Shown piece by piece: positions 9,253-17,721 of a stretch of DNA of 64,000 nt. This DNA is from Magnetospirillum sp. WYHS-4 (GTDB taxonomy: Bacteria > Pseudomonadota > Alphaproteobacteria > Rhodospirillales > GLO-3): NCBI GenBank assembly GCA_039908345.1, contig JAMOBD010000002.1, forward strand, positions 1 through 64,000, read 5' to 3'. Each line of letters begins with the position of its first letter. Positions within the stretch are counted from its first letter, which is position 1. The notes below the pieces were generated by a model, which did no database searches, was not told where the DNA came from, and saw only the letters and a list, made by a program, of their open reading frames with translations. Both the position numbers and the translations under genes were made by a program.

Positions 9253-10988
9253 GACGGTCTGACCTCGATGATGGGACCGCCAACCGGCGCCGCCGGCGGT
9301 TCCTGCGGTACACGCGGCACGAGAACCCCGGCCTGGAGGTCGTAAACCTGATCGGCCAGCTTGAGCAGGGACGGGCGGCAGCTTACCAGGACAAGGGTCA
9401 CCCGGCCCTTGAGCTGTTCCAGGAGGTTGCGCAGCATGGTATCGCCCGCGCCGTCCATGGCCGTATTGGCTTCGTCGAACAGAACCAGACGTGGACGGTC
9501 GACCAAGGCGCGGGCAATGGCGATGCGCTGCTTGATACCGCGCGGCAACGAGTCGCTGCCGCCTTCTCCGACCTTGGTGTCGTAGCCATAGGGCATGTGC
9601 GAGACCACGTTGTCCAGCCCCAGGTAGCGGGCGATCTCCAGAGCGCCTTCCTCGCGATCCGGACGGAACATGGTGATGTTCTCCAGGAGCGTACCGTTGA
9701 ACAGCGCCGCCTCCTGCGGAAGGTAGCCGATCTGGGAACGCACGCTTACCGGATCGAACTCGGAAAGATCGAGGCCATCGATCAGGACTTGGCCTTCCAC
9801 CGGCTTCAGAGCCCCCATAAGCAGGTACAATAGCGTCGTCTTGCCGCTGACGTTACCGCCCGAGATGCCGATCGCCTCGCCTTGCCGGATGCGCAAGGAT
9901 ACGTTCTTGACGATATCGGGCATCATGTCGCCGTCGCGGGTCTTGCCGTAGTTGAAGGTCACGTTGCGCAATTCGATATCGCCCGACAGCTGCGGGAATT
10001 CGGGCAGGCCGCGCTGGGATTCCGGCTTGATCTCGAACAGGCCATGGACGCGCTCGCGCGCCAAGCGGATGGTTTGATAGCGCGTCCACATGCCGACCGC
10101 CTTCTGCAGCGGGGACATCGCCCGGCCAGCCAGCATGGTGCAGGCCGCCAAGCCTCCCACGGTCAGGCTCCCGTCGATCACCAGGGTCGACCCGAAGCCC
10201 ACCACCGCGAATTGGGTCAACTGGGAGAAGAGGGACCCGACGGACAGGGCACGGGCGCTCTGCAGGGCGACGTCATGGTTCCAGGTGGCACAGCCTTCCT
10301 GAAGGCGTTCGTAGCGGCGGAGCATCTGCTCCTCCATCGCCATGCTCTTCAGGGTATGGATATTGCCCAGGACCTCGATGATGAAGTTGAAGCGGCGGTC
10401 GTCGGCGGTCGAACGCCCCTCCAGGGCCGCGCGCAGCTTCTTGCCGACCATAAGGGCAGACAGCAGGAAGGCCAGGCCGATGACGATGGGCACCCAGGCC
10501 AGCCAACCGGCCAGGTAGGCCATGACTCCGATGAACAGCACGGCGAAGGGTAGATCCAAGAGGTTGAGGATCGCCTGGCCGGAATAGAACTCCCGCAAGG
10601 TGGTCAAGGCCTGCAGGCGCTCCAGATGGGCGCCGGAGCCCTGACGTTCGTACTCCACCAGATTGGCGTTGAGCAGCCGGTCGACGGCACTGCACCCCGC
10701 CAAGTGATCGAAGCGCGCGCCCATCCAGGCGCTGACGAAGGACCGCGCGACCCGCAGGATGCCCTCCAGGATCAAGGCGCTTCCCACGCCGATGATCAGC
10801 AAAGACAGGGTCCCGGCCGCATTGTTGGGAACGATGCGGTCGTAAATCTGTAGCAGGACCAAGGGCATGGCCAGAGAGAGGATATTGATGAAAAAGGTGG
10901 AAAGCACCATATCCATCATACCGCCAGGCATGACGGCCAGCGTCCGCAGCTGCATAGGACTCGATCCGGTAGCGCTACCCTTGGCCAT
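9249..10988 (-). CDS. ABC exporter subunit, transmembrane plus ATPase, degenerate motifs
   Basis: A type I secretion-like ABC protein of 579 aa from the chosen ATG (MAKGSATG). An in-frame ATG 25 codons upstream has AGGA touching the start, so it is less likely. There is no C39-like domain. The membrane domain spans about 25-300. Walker A is GGNVSGKTT (377-385), Walker B LVLFDEA, the signature DSLPRGIKQR in place of LSGGQ, and the H-loop His is replaced by Cys537 (VSCRPS). It therefore looks like the less active half of an asymmetric heterodimer with the 759-aa subunit. It leads a four-gene coupled set ending in the HlyD adaptor. Confidence 0.87.
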   Translation of the reverse strand: MAKGSATGSSPMQLRTLAVMPGGMMDMVLSTFFINILSLAMPLVLLQIYDRIVPNNAAGTLSLLIIGVGSALILEGILRVARSFVSAWMGARFDHLAGCSAVDRLLNANLVEYERQGSGAHLERLQALTTLREFYSGQAILNLLDLPFAVLFIGVMAYLAGWLAWVPIVIGLAFLLSALMVGKKLRAALEGRSTADDRRFNFIIEVLGNIHTLKSMAMEEQMLRRYERLQEGCATWNHDVALQSARALSVGSLFSQLTQFAVVGFGSTLVIDGSLTVGGLAACTMLAGRAMSPLQKAVGMWTRYQTIRLARERVHGLFEIKPESQRGLPEFPQLSGDIELRNVTFNYGKTRDGDMMPDIVKNVSLRIRQGEAIGISGGNVSGKTTLLYLLMGALKPVEGQVLIDGLDLSEFDPVSVRSQIGYLPQEAALFNGTLLENITMFRPDREEGALEIARYLGLDNVVSHMPYGYDTKVGEGGSDSLPRGIKQRIAIARALVDRPRLVLFDEANTAMDGAGDTMLRNLLEQLKGRVTLVLVSCRPSLLKLADQVYDLQAGVLVPRVPQEPPAAPVGGPIIEVRPS

Positions 10989-11197
10989 GCCAAACCTGCT
11001 TCCGCGGTCACTTTCAGGTCCAGGCGAACCTGCGTCCGCACACGCGGACACATCTCCCCCCATTCCTAAGTACCGCCCCGGCCTTTAAGAAACAGTTAGC
11101 GCTTGCCGGCCCCACCGGGCAACCCACCAAGAACGATGGAAAACCGAAGATTTCCGTCGGAAATGGGACATCAGGGTACGCGGAGCCAGACCCTCGG

Positions 11198-11953
11198 TCA
11201 ACGTCCGGGCGAATCGAGGGGCATCTGCAGGTCAAGCTCGGCGACGATCGGTCGGGCCATTTCCAGCGCCCGCGCCCGCGGCGTACCGGCAGGCAAGCGA
11301 GGATCGTAAAGGGTCCGCAGCAGGATACGGTCGGGCCGCGAGAGCGCCCGGAGGCGGTCCTTGTCGCTGAACACGGAAGGCCGCAGATCGTCGCTGTCGT
11401 TAGGCAGACCCAGAGCCTGCGTGAATTCCTCCAGAAGGCAGGCGTCCAGGTGATCGGGGTTGCGTTCGACGTTGGCCACGATCACCGCCTTGACGAAGGT
11501 CTCCGGCGGCTTGCGGAAGGACAGGAAATAGCATCCCCCGGATGCCGCCATGCGGCCTACCAGGGCCGGATCGACGTTGGGAAGCTGAATCTTGTCCATC
11601 TCGTCGCGCTTGACGAAGACCAGGTCGATGTCGGCTTGCCGGTCCTTTTGGGCAGCGCCGCCGAAGACGTCGAACTTCAGGCGCGTCAGATTGGCGATTT
11701 CGCGCAGATGCTTGACGAACATCCGGACATGGTCGTCGGTGTACCTCCCCCGCAGCCCGACCGAAATCTCGCGGTCGGTCGGCCATTTGGCAACCACCTT
11801 GGCGGCCAGGGACTTGTCGACCTCCGCCCCGAAGACGATGGTGTCGAAATAGCGCAGGATCTCGTCGACGCCAGGCTTGCCGCCCGCCGGATCGGCCTGC
11901 GCGGCACCGGCCATGAAGACCAGCAGGAAGACCGAAAGAAGACGGCGGATCAT
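11198..11953 (-). CDS. exported DUF2927-type protein
   Basis: A 251-aa protein with a clear signal peptide (MIRRLLSVFLLVFMAGAAQA). The mature part carries the conserved block of DUF2927 proteins: LEEFTQALGLPNDSDD, then RPSVFSD and LLRTLYDPRL. The biochemical role of the family is unknown; the LEExTQ segment faintly recalls metalloprotease helices but lacks an HExxH. Its ATG overlaps the stop of the upstream exported-protein gene (ATGA), so the two are one operon. It lies 209 bp before the ABC exporter operon on the same strand, and a link to it is possible but unproven. Confidence 0.75.
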   Translation of the reverse strand: MIRRLLSVFLLVFMAGAAQADPAGGKPGVDEILRYFDTIVFGAEVDKSLAAKVVAKWPTDREISVGLRGRYTDDHVRMFVKHLREIANLTRLKFDVFGGAAQKDRQADIDLVFVKRDEMDKIQLPNVDPALVGRMAASGGCYFLSFRKPPETFVKAVIVANVERNPDHLDACLLEEFTQALGLPNDSDDLRPSVFSDKDRLRALSRPDRILLRTLYDPRLPAGTPRARALEMARPIVAELDLQMPLDSPGR

Positions 11954-13050
11954 GGCTTGGCTCCCTTGCCGTTGAGCAGTATCCAGGACTTGAACGCCGC
12001 CTCGGCCATTGGCCAGTAGGTCTGGAATTCCTTCTGCGGCGCCTGGTAGGACAGGATGTGCGCCACCGGTCCGTCGGGACGCGGCAGCACGATGGTCGTC
12101 TGGCGGTGGCGTTGGCCCTGGTTCAGATATTCGACAAGGAACTGCAGGCCTTCGATGCGTACGCCGGCCTTGTCGTAGACCCAGGCTCCCTCCCCCAGGT
12201 AGATGGTGGACAGTGCCGGCTGTTCCAACTGCTGCTTGAGGCCGCCGTACACGGCCTCGGCGGCCTCGGCGGGGGTCGCGGCGGCGGGGGGGCGCACGTT
12301 CTGGATCGTGATGCCGACCGCCTCGTCGCGGGCCCCTTCCCGTCCTCCCAGCGCGACCGAATAGGAGGTGGGCCGGCTGACCGCCCAATCGCGCGGAAAA
12401 TCCAGTTTGTAGCCCAGCGTCTCGTCGCGGAAGCTCTGGGTGGCGGGGCCCACACCCACAGCGGGGCCGGGCCGCTTTCCCGGGCCGGCCGCCATTTCCT
12501 CCGGAGCCGGCTGGAAGGTCGCCAGGATATCGTCTAGGGCGGGCAGCAGGCTGTCGAATATGTGGGGCATCGCCAGGAACATGATGACGAAATCGGTGCG
12601 GGCGCCCCGGACGATCAAGACCTTGATCCGCGCCCCCGGCCCCTCGTAGGTGGCCCCTCGGGCCGGCAACCCTGCCACGGCGGCGTCGGACTCGCGTAGC
12701 TTGCGTTCCCAGGGCTTGCCCGGCCCCAGGAACTCCCGCTCCAGGCGAACGATCATGGCCGGAAGAGGGACGCCCGGACTGGCGTCGTTGGTTTGGATGT
12801 TGAGAATATAGTTCCGCTTCGAGCGGATCACCGTATCCGCCCGCGGCCCGCTCTCCGAAATCCGCGACTGTCGGTCGGGCATCAGGAAATAGAGTCCGTG
12901 GGGGTGATGGTACGGCCCTTTGTGGAGACGCTCGGACACCTTCGGCGGTACCGACGGGTAGGTATCCCACGGATTATCCGCAAACGCCGACGCGGCCCAC
13001 AGGACCGCCGCCATCGCCAGGCCAACGCTGTTGCGCAACAGTTGCCGCAT
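11950..13050 (-). CDS. exported protein of unknown function
   Basis: 366 aa, with a signal peptide (MRQLLRNSVGLAMAAVLWAASAF, cleaved near ADNP). After a Pro-rich start it appears to contain two similar halves. The first runs from about residue 35 (YHHPHGLYFLMP) and the second from about 205 (DETLGYKLDFPRDW, AVSRPTSYSVAL). Each half begins with a phrase like 'xYxLxFPxxW', as in surface or lipoprotein domains that open with a mature-form beta strand. I do not recognise a named family. It is translationally coupled to the DUF2927 gene. The start was chosen because the signal peptide begins there. Confidence 0.7.
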   Translation of the reverse strand: MRQLLRNSVGLAMAAVLWAASAFADNPWDTYPSVPPKVSERLHKGPYHHPHGLYFLMPDRQSRISESGPRADTVIRSKRNYILNIQTNDASPGVPLPAMIVRLEREFLGPGKPWERKLRESDAAVAGLPARGATYEGPGARIKVLIVRGARTDFVIMFLAMPHIFDSLLPALDDILATFQPAPEEMAAGPGKRPGPAVGVGPATQSFRDETLGYKLDFPRDWAVSRPTSYSVALGGREGARDEAVGITIQNVRPPAAATPAEAAEAVYGGLKQQLEQPALSTIYLGEGAWVYDKAGVRIEGLQFLVEYLNQGQRHRQTTIVLPRPDGPVAHILSYQAPQKEFQTYWPMAEAAFKSWILLNGKGAKP

Positions 13051-13139
13051 GCCGCCCCCGCTTTCGGGGATCGGACCATAGCACGAAACCAGAATTCTGC
13101 TATAGTCGGCCGCGCGATCAACCAGGGCAGGCCAGGACG

Positions 13140-13664
13140 ATGACCAATACCGCATGGATTTCGATCTCCTGCCAGGACCGGGTAGGGCTAGTGGCGGAGA
13201 TCGCCGGACGGATTTTCGACCTGGGCGGCAATCTTGGAGATACCACCTTCTCGGTGCTTGGCGAAGGGGCGGAGTTCACCTCGCTCTGCGACTTTCCGGC
13301 CTCGGTCGCGCCGGGGGCGGTGGAAGCCGAACTCAAGACCCTGCCGGAACTGGACGGCGCCCAGGTCTCGGTGCGCCATTTCGATCTGGCCCCCGTGCAT
13401 GGCCCGGCCGGCCAAGTGACGCATCGCATCGCGGTGAGCGGTGGCGACCGCCCCGGTTTGGTGGCGCGGCTCTGCGAGGTCTTCGTGCAGTTTCACGCCA
13501 ACATCGTTCGTCTGCATGCCGAGAAGATTCCAGGCCCCGGCGGCGGCCAATATGTGGTCAACATGGCGGTCAACATACCGCCCGATGCCACCCAGCGCTG
13601 CCTGGCCACCATCGCCAACACGGCTGGCGAGCTGCGCCTCGACTGCCACTGGGAAGCCGTCTAA
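13140..13664 (+). CDS. tandem ACT-domain protein, GcvR-like
   Basis: A 174-aa protein made of two ACT domains. The first begins ISISCQDRVGLVAEIAGRIF and the second VSGGDRPGLVARLCEVF; both have the DRxGLV turn used to bind amino-acid ligands. The layout matches the glycine cleavage repressor GcvR and related regulatory proteins, which have no DNA-binding domain of their own. It is probably a cytoplasmic amino-acid-sensing regulator, but its target is not visible here. A TATAGT hexamer about 35 bp upstream may be the -10. Its stop overlaps the stop of the convergent methyltransferase gene by 4 bp. Confidence 0.8.
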   Translation: MTNTAWISISCQDRVGLVAEIAGRIFDLGGNLGDTTFSVLGEGAEFTSLCDFPASVAPGAVEAELKTLPELDGAQVSVRHFDLAPVHGPAGQVTHRIAVSGGDRPGLVARLCEVFVQFHANIVRLHAEKIPGPGGGQYVVNMAVNIPPDATQRCLATIANTAGELRLDCHWEAV

Positions 13665-14575
13665 ACGGGCTTGTGCGCCACCGCCGCCATCGAAGCGGTG
13701 GCACCCAGGCGATCCTGCAGGAGGACCAGCGGCAGCGCCGCCAGCATCAGGGCGGGATAGATCGCCGACCGGCCGCCCTTCACGGACAGGCCGGCCTTGT
13801 CGGCCAACCAGTTCTGCCAACCCATGGCCCAGCCGAAAATCTGTGGCGTATTCTCGATGGCGATGCCGGCGAACCCGACGCCTTCCAGCAGGATGGCTGC
13901 ATTGGCACCGGAAAACAGGTAGGTGTGCCGGGGAAAATGGATGCCGCCCCACCAGCGCCCGAGCAGCCGGAAATCGAGGCAGGCGGTGTTGGGCATCTCG
14001 ATGTAGGCGTGCCCGCCGGGCTTGAGCAGTTCGAGGACCCTCGCGAGGAGAGCCCGCGGGTCGGCCACGTGCTCGACCACGTGATTGAGCACGACCAGAT
14101 CGAAGGACCCGGCCCGAAGCGGCGCCTCGTCCAGGCCGCCCAGGACGATGTTGCGGCCCAGCGCACGTCCGGCCGCCACGGCGGAAGCATCGGTCTCGAC
14201 CCCGGTCACCGTCCAGCCGGGCATGGCCGCCTGCATCTTGGCGACCAAGTGCCCGGCCGAGCACCCCACGTCCAGCACCGCCGCCGCCGGTCCCGCGAGT
14301 TGGGCGAAGCGGCGGATCAGGCGCCGGTCGTAAAGCCCCGCCAAGCGGCTGCGCAGCGACCTTTCGGTCGCCAGGCGGGTATTGGCATAGTCCGGGGTGT
14401 AGAAGGTCAGCAGGGTCTCCGGGGCGGGCATGGGATCGAGGCGCAGAAGCCCGCAGTCCGGACATTCCACGATGTCGAGGGCGGGCAGCGCCAAGCCGTA
14501 TTCCAGGTCGTGCATTCCGCGATGGCGAAGGCGCCAGCGGCGCGATCCGCAGACGATGCAAGAGACGTCGGTCAT
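13661..14575 (-). CDS. class I SAM-dependent methyltransferase with N-terminal zinc-ribbon-like motif
   Basis: 304 aa. Two Cys pairs at the start (CIVCGS and CPDCG) form a zinc-ribbon-like element, followed by a Methyltransf_23-type fold: motif I VLDVGCSAGHLV, acidic residue in GVETDA, and LNHVVEHV with LKPGGHAYIEMP. A hydrophobic helix near the C-terminus (YPALMLAALPLVLLQ) suggests membrane contact. Such proteins often sit with surface glycan or lipid genes, but here it is alone, between the ACT gene and the cation exporter. The substrate is unknown. Confidence 0.82.
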   Translation of the reverse strand: MTDVSCIVCGSRRWRLRHRGMHDLEYGLALPALDIVECPDCGLLRLDPMPAPETLLTFYTPDYANTRLATERSLRSRLAGLYDRRLIRRFAQLAGPAAAVLDVGCSAGHLVAKMQAAMPGWTVTGVETDASAVAAGRALGRNIVLGGLDEAPLRAGSFDLVVLNHVVEHVADPRALLARVLELLKPGGHAYIEMPNTACLDFRLLGRWWGGIHFPRHTYLFSGANAAILLEGVGFAGIAIENTPQIFGWAMGWQNWLADKAGLSVKGGRSAIYPALMLAALPLVLLQDRLGATASMAAVAHKPV

Positions 14576-14643
14576 GCCCCCAGACTAGCGGGATATGCCT
14601 CGCTTGGCGAGCGCTCTCGGGGACCGCCTGGCCGACAGGCCGC

Positions 14644-15579
14644 TTACCGGAATACGACGCGCCGTTCCTGGACGCCTTGCGGGTCCTCGTGGATGAGCAC
14701 CTCGGCGTTCGGATAGGCGGCTTCGATCTTGTACATGACCTGCTCGGCGATCTCGTGCGCCTCGGCCAGGGTCAGGTGGCCGGGCATTTCCAGGTGCAAT
14801 TGCACGAAGGCCCGCATCCCTGCCAGCCGGGTGCGCAGGTCGTGCATGCCGATGACGCCGGGATGGCCGACCACCAGTTCGCGGATATTAAGGCGATCGG
14901 CTTCCGGCATCTCCCTGTCCATCAGGTGGTCCAGGGAATCCCGCCCGATCTTCCATGCGCCATGCAGGATGTAAGCGACGATGGCCAGGGCGAAAAGCGG
15001 ATCGGCCACTCCCCATCCAAACTGGGCCACCAGGACCAGGGATACGGCCACGCTGGCATTGACCAGCAGGTCGGTCTGATAGTGCAGCGAGTCGGCCGCC
15101 ACGGCCACCGAACCGGTCCGCTTGACCACCGATTTCTGGAACAGGACCAGGACAAGGGTCAGCAGGATGGACAGGCCCATGACCGCCAAGCCCACCGTGG
15201 TATTATCCACCGCCCGCGGATGGGCCAGCCGCTCGCCAGCCTGCAACAGCAGGAATACTCCCGATCCGCCTATGAACGCCGCCTGCCCGAGGCCGGCCAA
15301 AGGTTCGGCCTTTCCGTGGCCGAAGCGGTGGTCTCGGTCGGCCGGCTGCAGGGAATGGTGCACGGCCATCAGATTGACCAGGGAGGCGGCGACGTCGAGG
15401 AAGGAATCGATCAGGGTGGACAGAAGGGCCACCGAATCGGTCATCATCCAGGCGGAGAATTTGGCGGCGATCAGCGTTGTCGCGACCCCGACCGAGGCGT
15501 AGGTGGCGGCCCGCATGAGCCGTGCCTGGCCCGCATCGGGGGCGGGCGGCGCGACGTTCTGGGGTTCGGCGCTTCTCAT
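14644..15579 (-). CDS. cation diffusion facilitator, FieF/YiiP-like
   Basis: A 311-aa divalent metal/proton antiporter of the inner membrane. The transport-site residues match the FieF pattern: Asp58 and Asp62 in DSFLD (helix 2), and His166 and Asp170 in HYQTD (helix 5). There are six membrane helices and a cytoplasmic C-terminal domain with the HDLRTRLAG and HEDPQG segments that bind regulatory metal. Fe2+, Zn2+ or Cd2+ are likely substrates, and sequence alone does not separate them. The ATG overlaps the pdxH stop (ATGA), so both are in one operon. Confidence 0.9.
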   Translation of the reverse strand: MRSAEPQNVAPPAPDAGQARLMRAATYASVGVATTLIAAKFSAWMMTDSVALLSTLIDSFLDVAASLVNLMAVHHSLQPADRDHRFGHGKAEPLAGLGQAAFIGGSGVFLLLQAGERLAHPRAVDNTTVGLAVMGLSILLTLVLVLFQKSVVKRTGSVAVAADSLHYQTDLLVNASVAVSLVLVAQFGWGVADPLFALAIVAYILHGAWKIGRDSLDHLMDREMPEADRLNIRELVVGHPGVIGMHDLRTRLAGMRAFVQLHLEMPGHLTLAEAHEIAEQVMYKIEAAYPNAEVLIHEDPQGVQERRVVFR

Positions 15580-16169
15580 GGAAACAGCGACTCCGCGGTC
15601 CAGCCGGATTGGCCCCGAGTATACACCACCCGGTCATGCAGGCGGAACGGCTTGTCTTCCCAGAACTCGATAAGTTCGGGGACGATGCGAAAGCCAGACC
15701 AGAAGGGTGGCCGGGGGACCGGGCCGAAGCCGAATCTGGCGGTGAATTCGGCGACCCGTCGTTCCAATTCGAACCGGCCTTCCAGGGGCCGCGACTGCTT
15801 GGAGGCCCAGGCCCCGATCTGGCTCAGGCGCTGGCGGGAAGCGAAATAGGTGTCGGCTTCCGTATCTTCCACCCTTTCCACAGGGCCTTCGACCCGCACT
15901 TGGCGGCGCAGGCTCTTCCAATGGAAGCAGAGTGCCGCCTGGGGATTGACGGCCAATTGCCCACCTTTGCGGCTTTCCAGGTTGGTGTAAAAGGTGAAAC
16001 CGCGGTCGTCGACGTCCTTCAGCAGCACCATGCGGACGCTGGGCCGGCCCTGTTCGTCGGCGGTCGCCAAGGCCATGGCGTTGGGATCGTTGGGTTCGGC
16101 CTTCCCGGCCTCGGCCAGCCATTCCCGGAAACGGGAAATGGGGTTCGCGGGATCGGTGACAGTCATCAC
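15576..16169 (-). CDS. pdxH: pyridoxamine 5'-phosphate oxidase
   Basis: A 197-aa FMN enzyme that oxidises pyridoxamine or pyridoxine 5'-phosphate to pyridoxal 5'-phosphate. The recognisable run [20 protein letters not shown], followed by KGGQLAVNP and the FMN/substrate segment [12 protein letters not shown], is diagnostic. Length is slightly short for the family but complete. The start is GTG-ATG; the second codon (16166) is an equally good start. It is divergent from the glycine-zipper lipoprotein, with 150 bp shared upstream DNA, and is coupled to the cation exporter downstream. Confidence 0.95.
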   Translation of the reverse strand: MMTVTDPANPISRFREWLAEAGKAEPNDPNAMALATADEQGRPSVRMVLLKDVDDRGFTFYTNLESRKGGQLAVNPQAALCFHWKSLRRQVRVEGPVERVEDTEADTYFASRQRLSQIGAWASKQSRPLEGRFELERRVAEFTARFGFGPVPRPPFWSGFRIVPELIEFWEDKPFRLHDRVVYTRGQSGWTAESLFP

Positions 16170-16319
16170 TTTTCTGCCATAATGGGGGGGCTAAATCAGG
16201 ATCGAGAGTTTCCAGACGGAACGAACGTCCTCTTGGGCCATCCGTGCTTCCTGGTGTAAGGTAAGGAAGGTTCGTCCCGGCCGAATGTCAAGAACCACGC
16301 AACCGGAGATTCAGTCGTC

Positions 16320-16796
16320 ATGATGCGCAAGCCTATCGTAGCCCTCGCCCTGGCGGGCTTTTTCCTCGCCGGCTGCCAGAGCATGCAGGACAACCCCAAG
16401 CAGACCATGGGCACATTGGCTGGTGCCGGTCTCGGTGCGCTGGCCGGCTCGCAGGTCGGCGGCGGCAAGGGCCAGATGGTCGGAATCGCCATCGGCACCC
16501 TGGCCGGCGCCTTCCTGGGAAGCGAAATCGGCAAGTCGCTGGACAACGCCGACAAGGCGATCATGCAAAAGACCAGCAGTCAGGCCTTGGAATCCACCCC
16601 GAGCGGCGTCGCCTCGGCTTGGCGCAACCCCGACTCGGGCAATTCCGGCACCATCACGCCCACCCGCACCTACCAAACGGCCCAGGGCGAGGACTGCCGC
16701 GAGTTCGAGAACAGCGTCACCGTCGACGGCCGCACGGAAAAGGCCATGGGACGGGCCTGCCGGCAGGCCGACGGCACTTGGCGGATCGTCCAGTAA
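16320..16796 (+). CDS. glycine-zipper 2TM lipoprotein (17-kDa surface antigen type)
   Basis: 158 aa. The signal peptide ends in a lipobox (LAGC, Cys19). Residues about 30-75 are a glycine zipper (GTLAGAGLGALAGSQVGGG, then IAIGTLAGAFLGSEIG), and the C-terminal part resembles the RT0821/Lpp0805 surface antigen family (DCREFENSVTVDGR). It is expected in the outer membrane or periplasm, where related proteins affect envelope integrity. The gene is followed 39 bp later by a DnaJ-like gene on the same strand. Confidence 0.86.
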   Translation: MMRKPIVALALAGFFLAGCQSMQDNPKQTMGTLAGAGLGALAGSQVGGGKGQMVGIAIGTLAGAFLGSEIGKSLDNADKAIMQKTSSQALESTPSGVASAWRNPDSGNSGTITPTRTYQTAQGEDCREFENSVTVDGRTEKAMGRACRQADGTWRIVQ

Positions 16797-16835
16797 TGGC
16801 CTTGCACGAGTCCGGAATCCCAGGGGGTCTCGCCT

Positions 16836-17705
16836 ATGCGAGACCCCTATGAGGTTCTTGGCGTTGCCCGCAACGCCAGCCAAGAAGAAATCAAGAAGAC
16901 CTTCCGCCAGCTCGCCCGCGAGCTGCATCCCGACACGGACCCCGACAATCCCTGGGCGGAAAGCCGGTTCAAGGACATTACGGCCGCCTACGACCTGCTG
17001 TCCGATCCCCAGACACGGGCCGCTTACGACCGCGGCGATGTCGACGCCAACGGCAACCGCAAGGCGCGGCGCGCTCCACCCGGCGCCGGCACCAAGGCCA
17101 AGCGGCCCTTCGACGACTTCTTCCGCCAGCGTTCGGCCCGCGATAAGGCGGGCATCAAGGTGCGCGGCGCCAATGTCGATTACCAGTTGAAGATCGATTT
17201 CCTGGAAGCCGCCCGCGGAACCGTCAAGCGGGTCGGCATGACCACCGGCAAGCATCTGGAGGTGCGCGTCCCGCCCGGCACCCGCGACGGGCAGATGTTG
17301 CGTCTCAAGGGCCAGGGCATGCCGGGGCTTGGCGGGGCGGAACCCGGCGACGCCCTGATCGAGATTTCCGTCGCCCTCCATCCCCAGTTCACCCGCAAGG
17401 ACGACGACCTTCACAGCAACCTGCCGGTCACTCTGGCCGAGGCCCTGCTGGGTACCAAGGCGGAAGTAGCGACCGTCGACGGCCCGGTGGTGGTAGGCAT
17501 CCCGGCCGGCTCGAACACCGGAACCATGCTGCGGCTCAAGGGCAAGGGACTGGAGCACGCGGGCGGCGAGGGCCGCGGCGACCATTACGTTACTCTCCAG
17601 GTGGTGCTGCCCGCCAAGCCCGACGACGACCTCGTGGCCTTCGTCAAGAAGTGGTCGGCAAAACACCCTTACGAAGTCCGCCCGCGCAAGGTGACGGCGG
17701 AATAG
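16836..17705 (+). CDS. DnaJ-class chaperone, CbpA-like
   Basis: 289 aa. A J-domain occupies residues 1-70 with the catalytic HPD motif (ELHPDTD). A basic linker (KARRAPPG) follows, then two DnaJ C-terminal substrate-binding domains (VRVPPGTRDGQMLRLKGQG and GIPAGSNTGTMLRLKGKG). There is no zinc-finger Cys cluster, which separates it from DnaJ and places it with CbpA/DjlA-type co-chaperones for DnaK. An AGGGGG ribosome site lies 8 nt before the ATG. It is convergent with the RND pump gene, with only 16 bp between stops. Confidence 0.88.
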   Translation: MRDPYEVLGVARNASQEEIKKTFRQLARELHPDTDPDNPWAESRFKDITAAYDLLSDPQTRAAYDRGDVDANGNRKARRAPPGAGTKAKRPFDDFFRQRSARDKAGIKVRGANVDYQLKIDFLEAARGTVKRVGMTTGKHLEVRVPPGTRDGQMLRLKGQGMPGLGGAEPGDALIEISVALHPQFTRKDDDLHSNLPVTLAEALLGTKAEVATVDGPVVVGIPAGSNTGTMLRLKGKGLEHAGGEGRGDHYVTLQVVLPAKPDDDLVAFVKKWSAKHPYEVRPRKVTAE

Positions 17706-17721
17706 ACCGGGTTCCGCCGTT

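Noticed and set aside
14644-15579. Magnetosome cation transporter (MamB/MamM)
   Set aside because: The metal-site residues follow FieF/YiiP (DSFLD and HYQTD), and no magnetosome genes are in the window.
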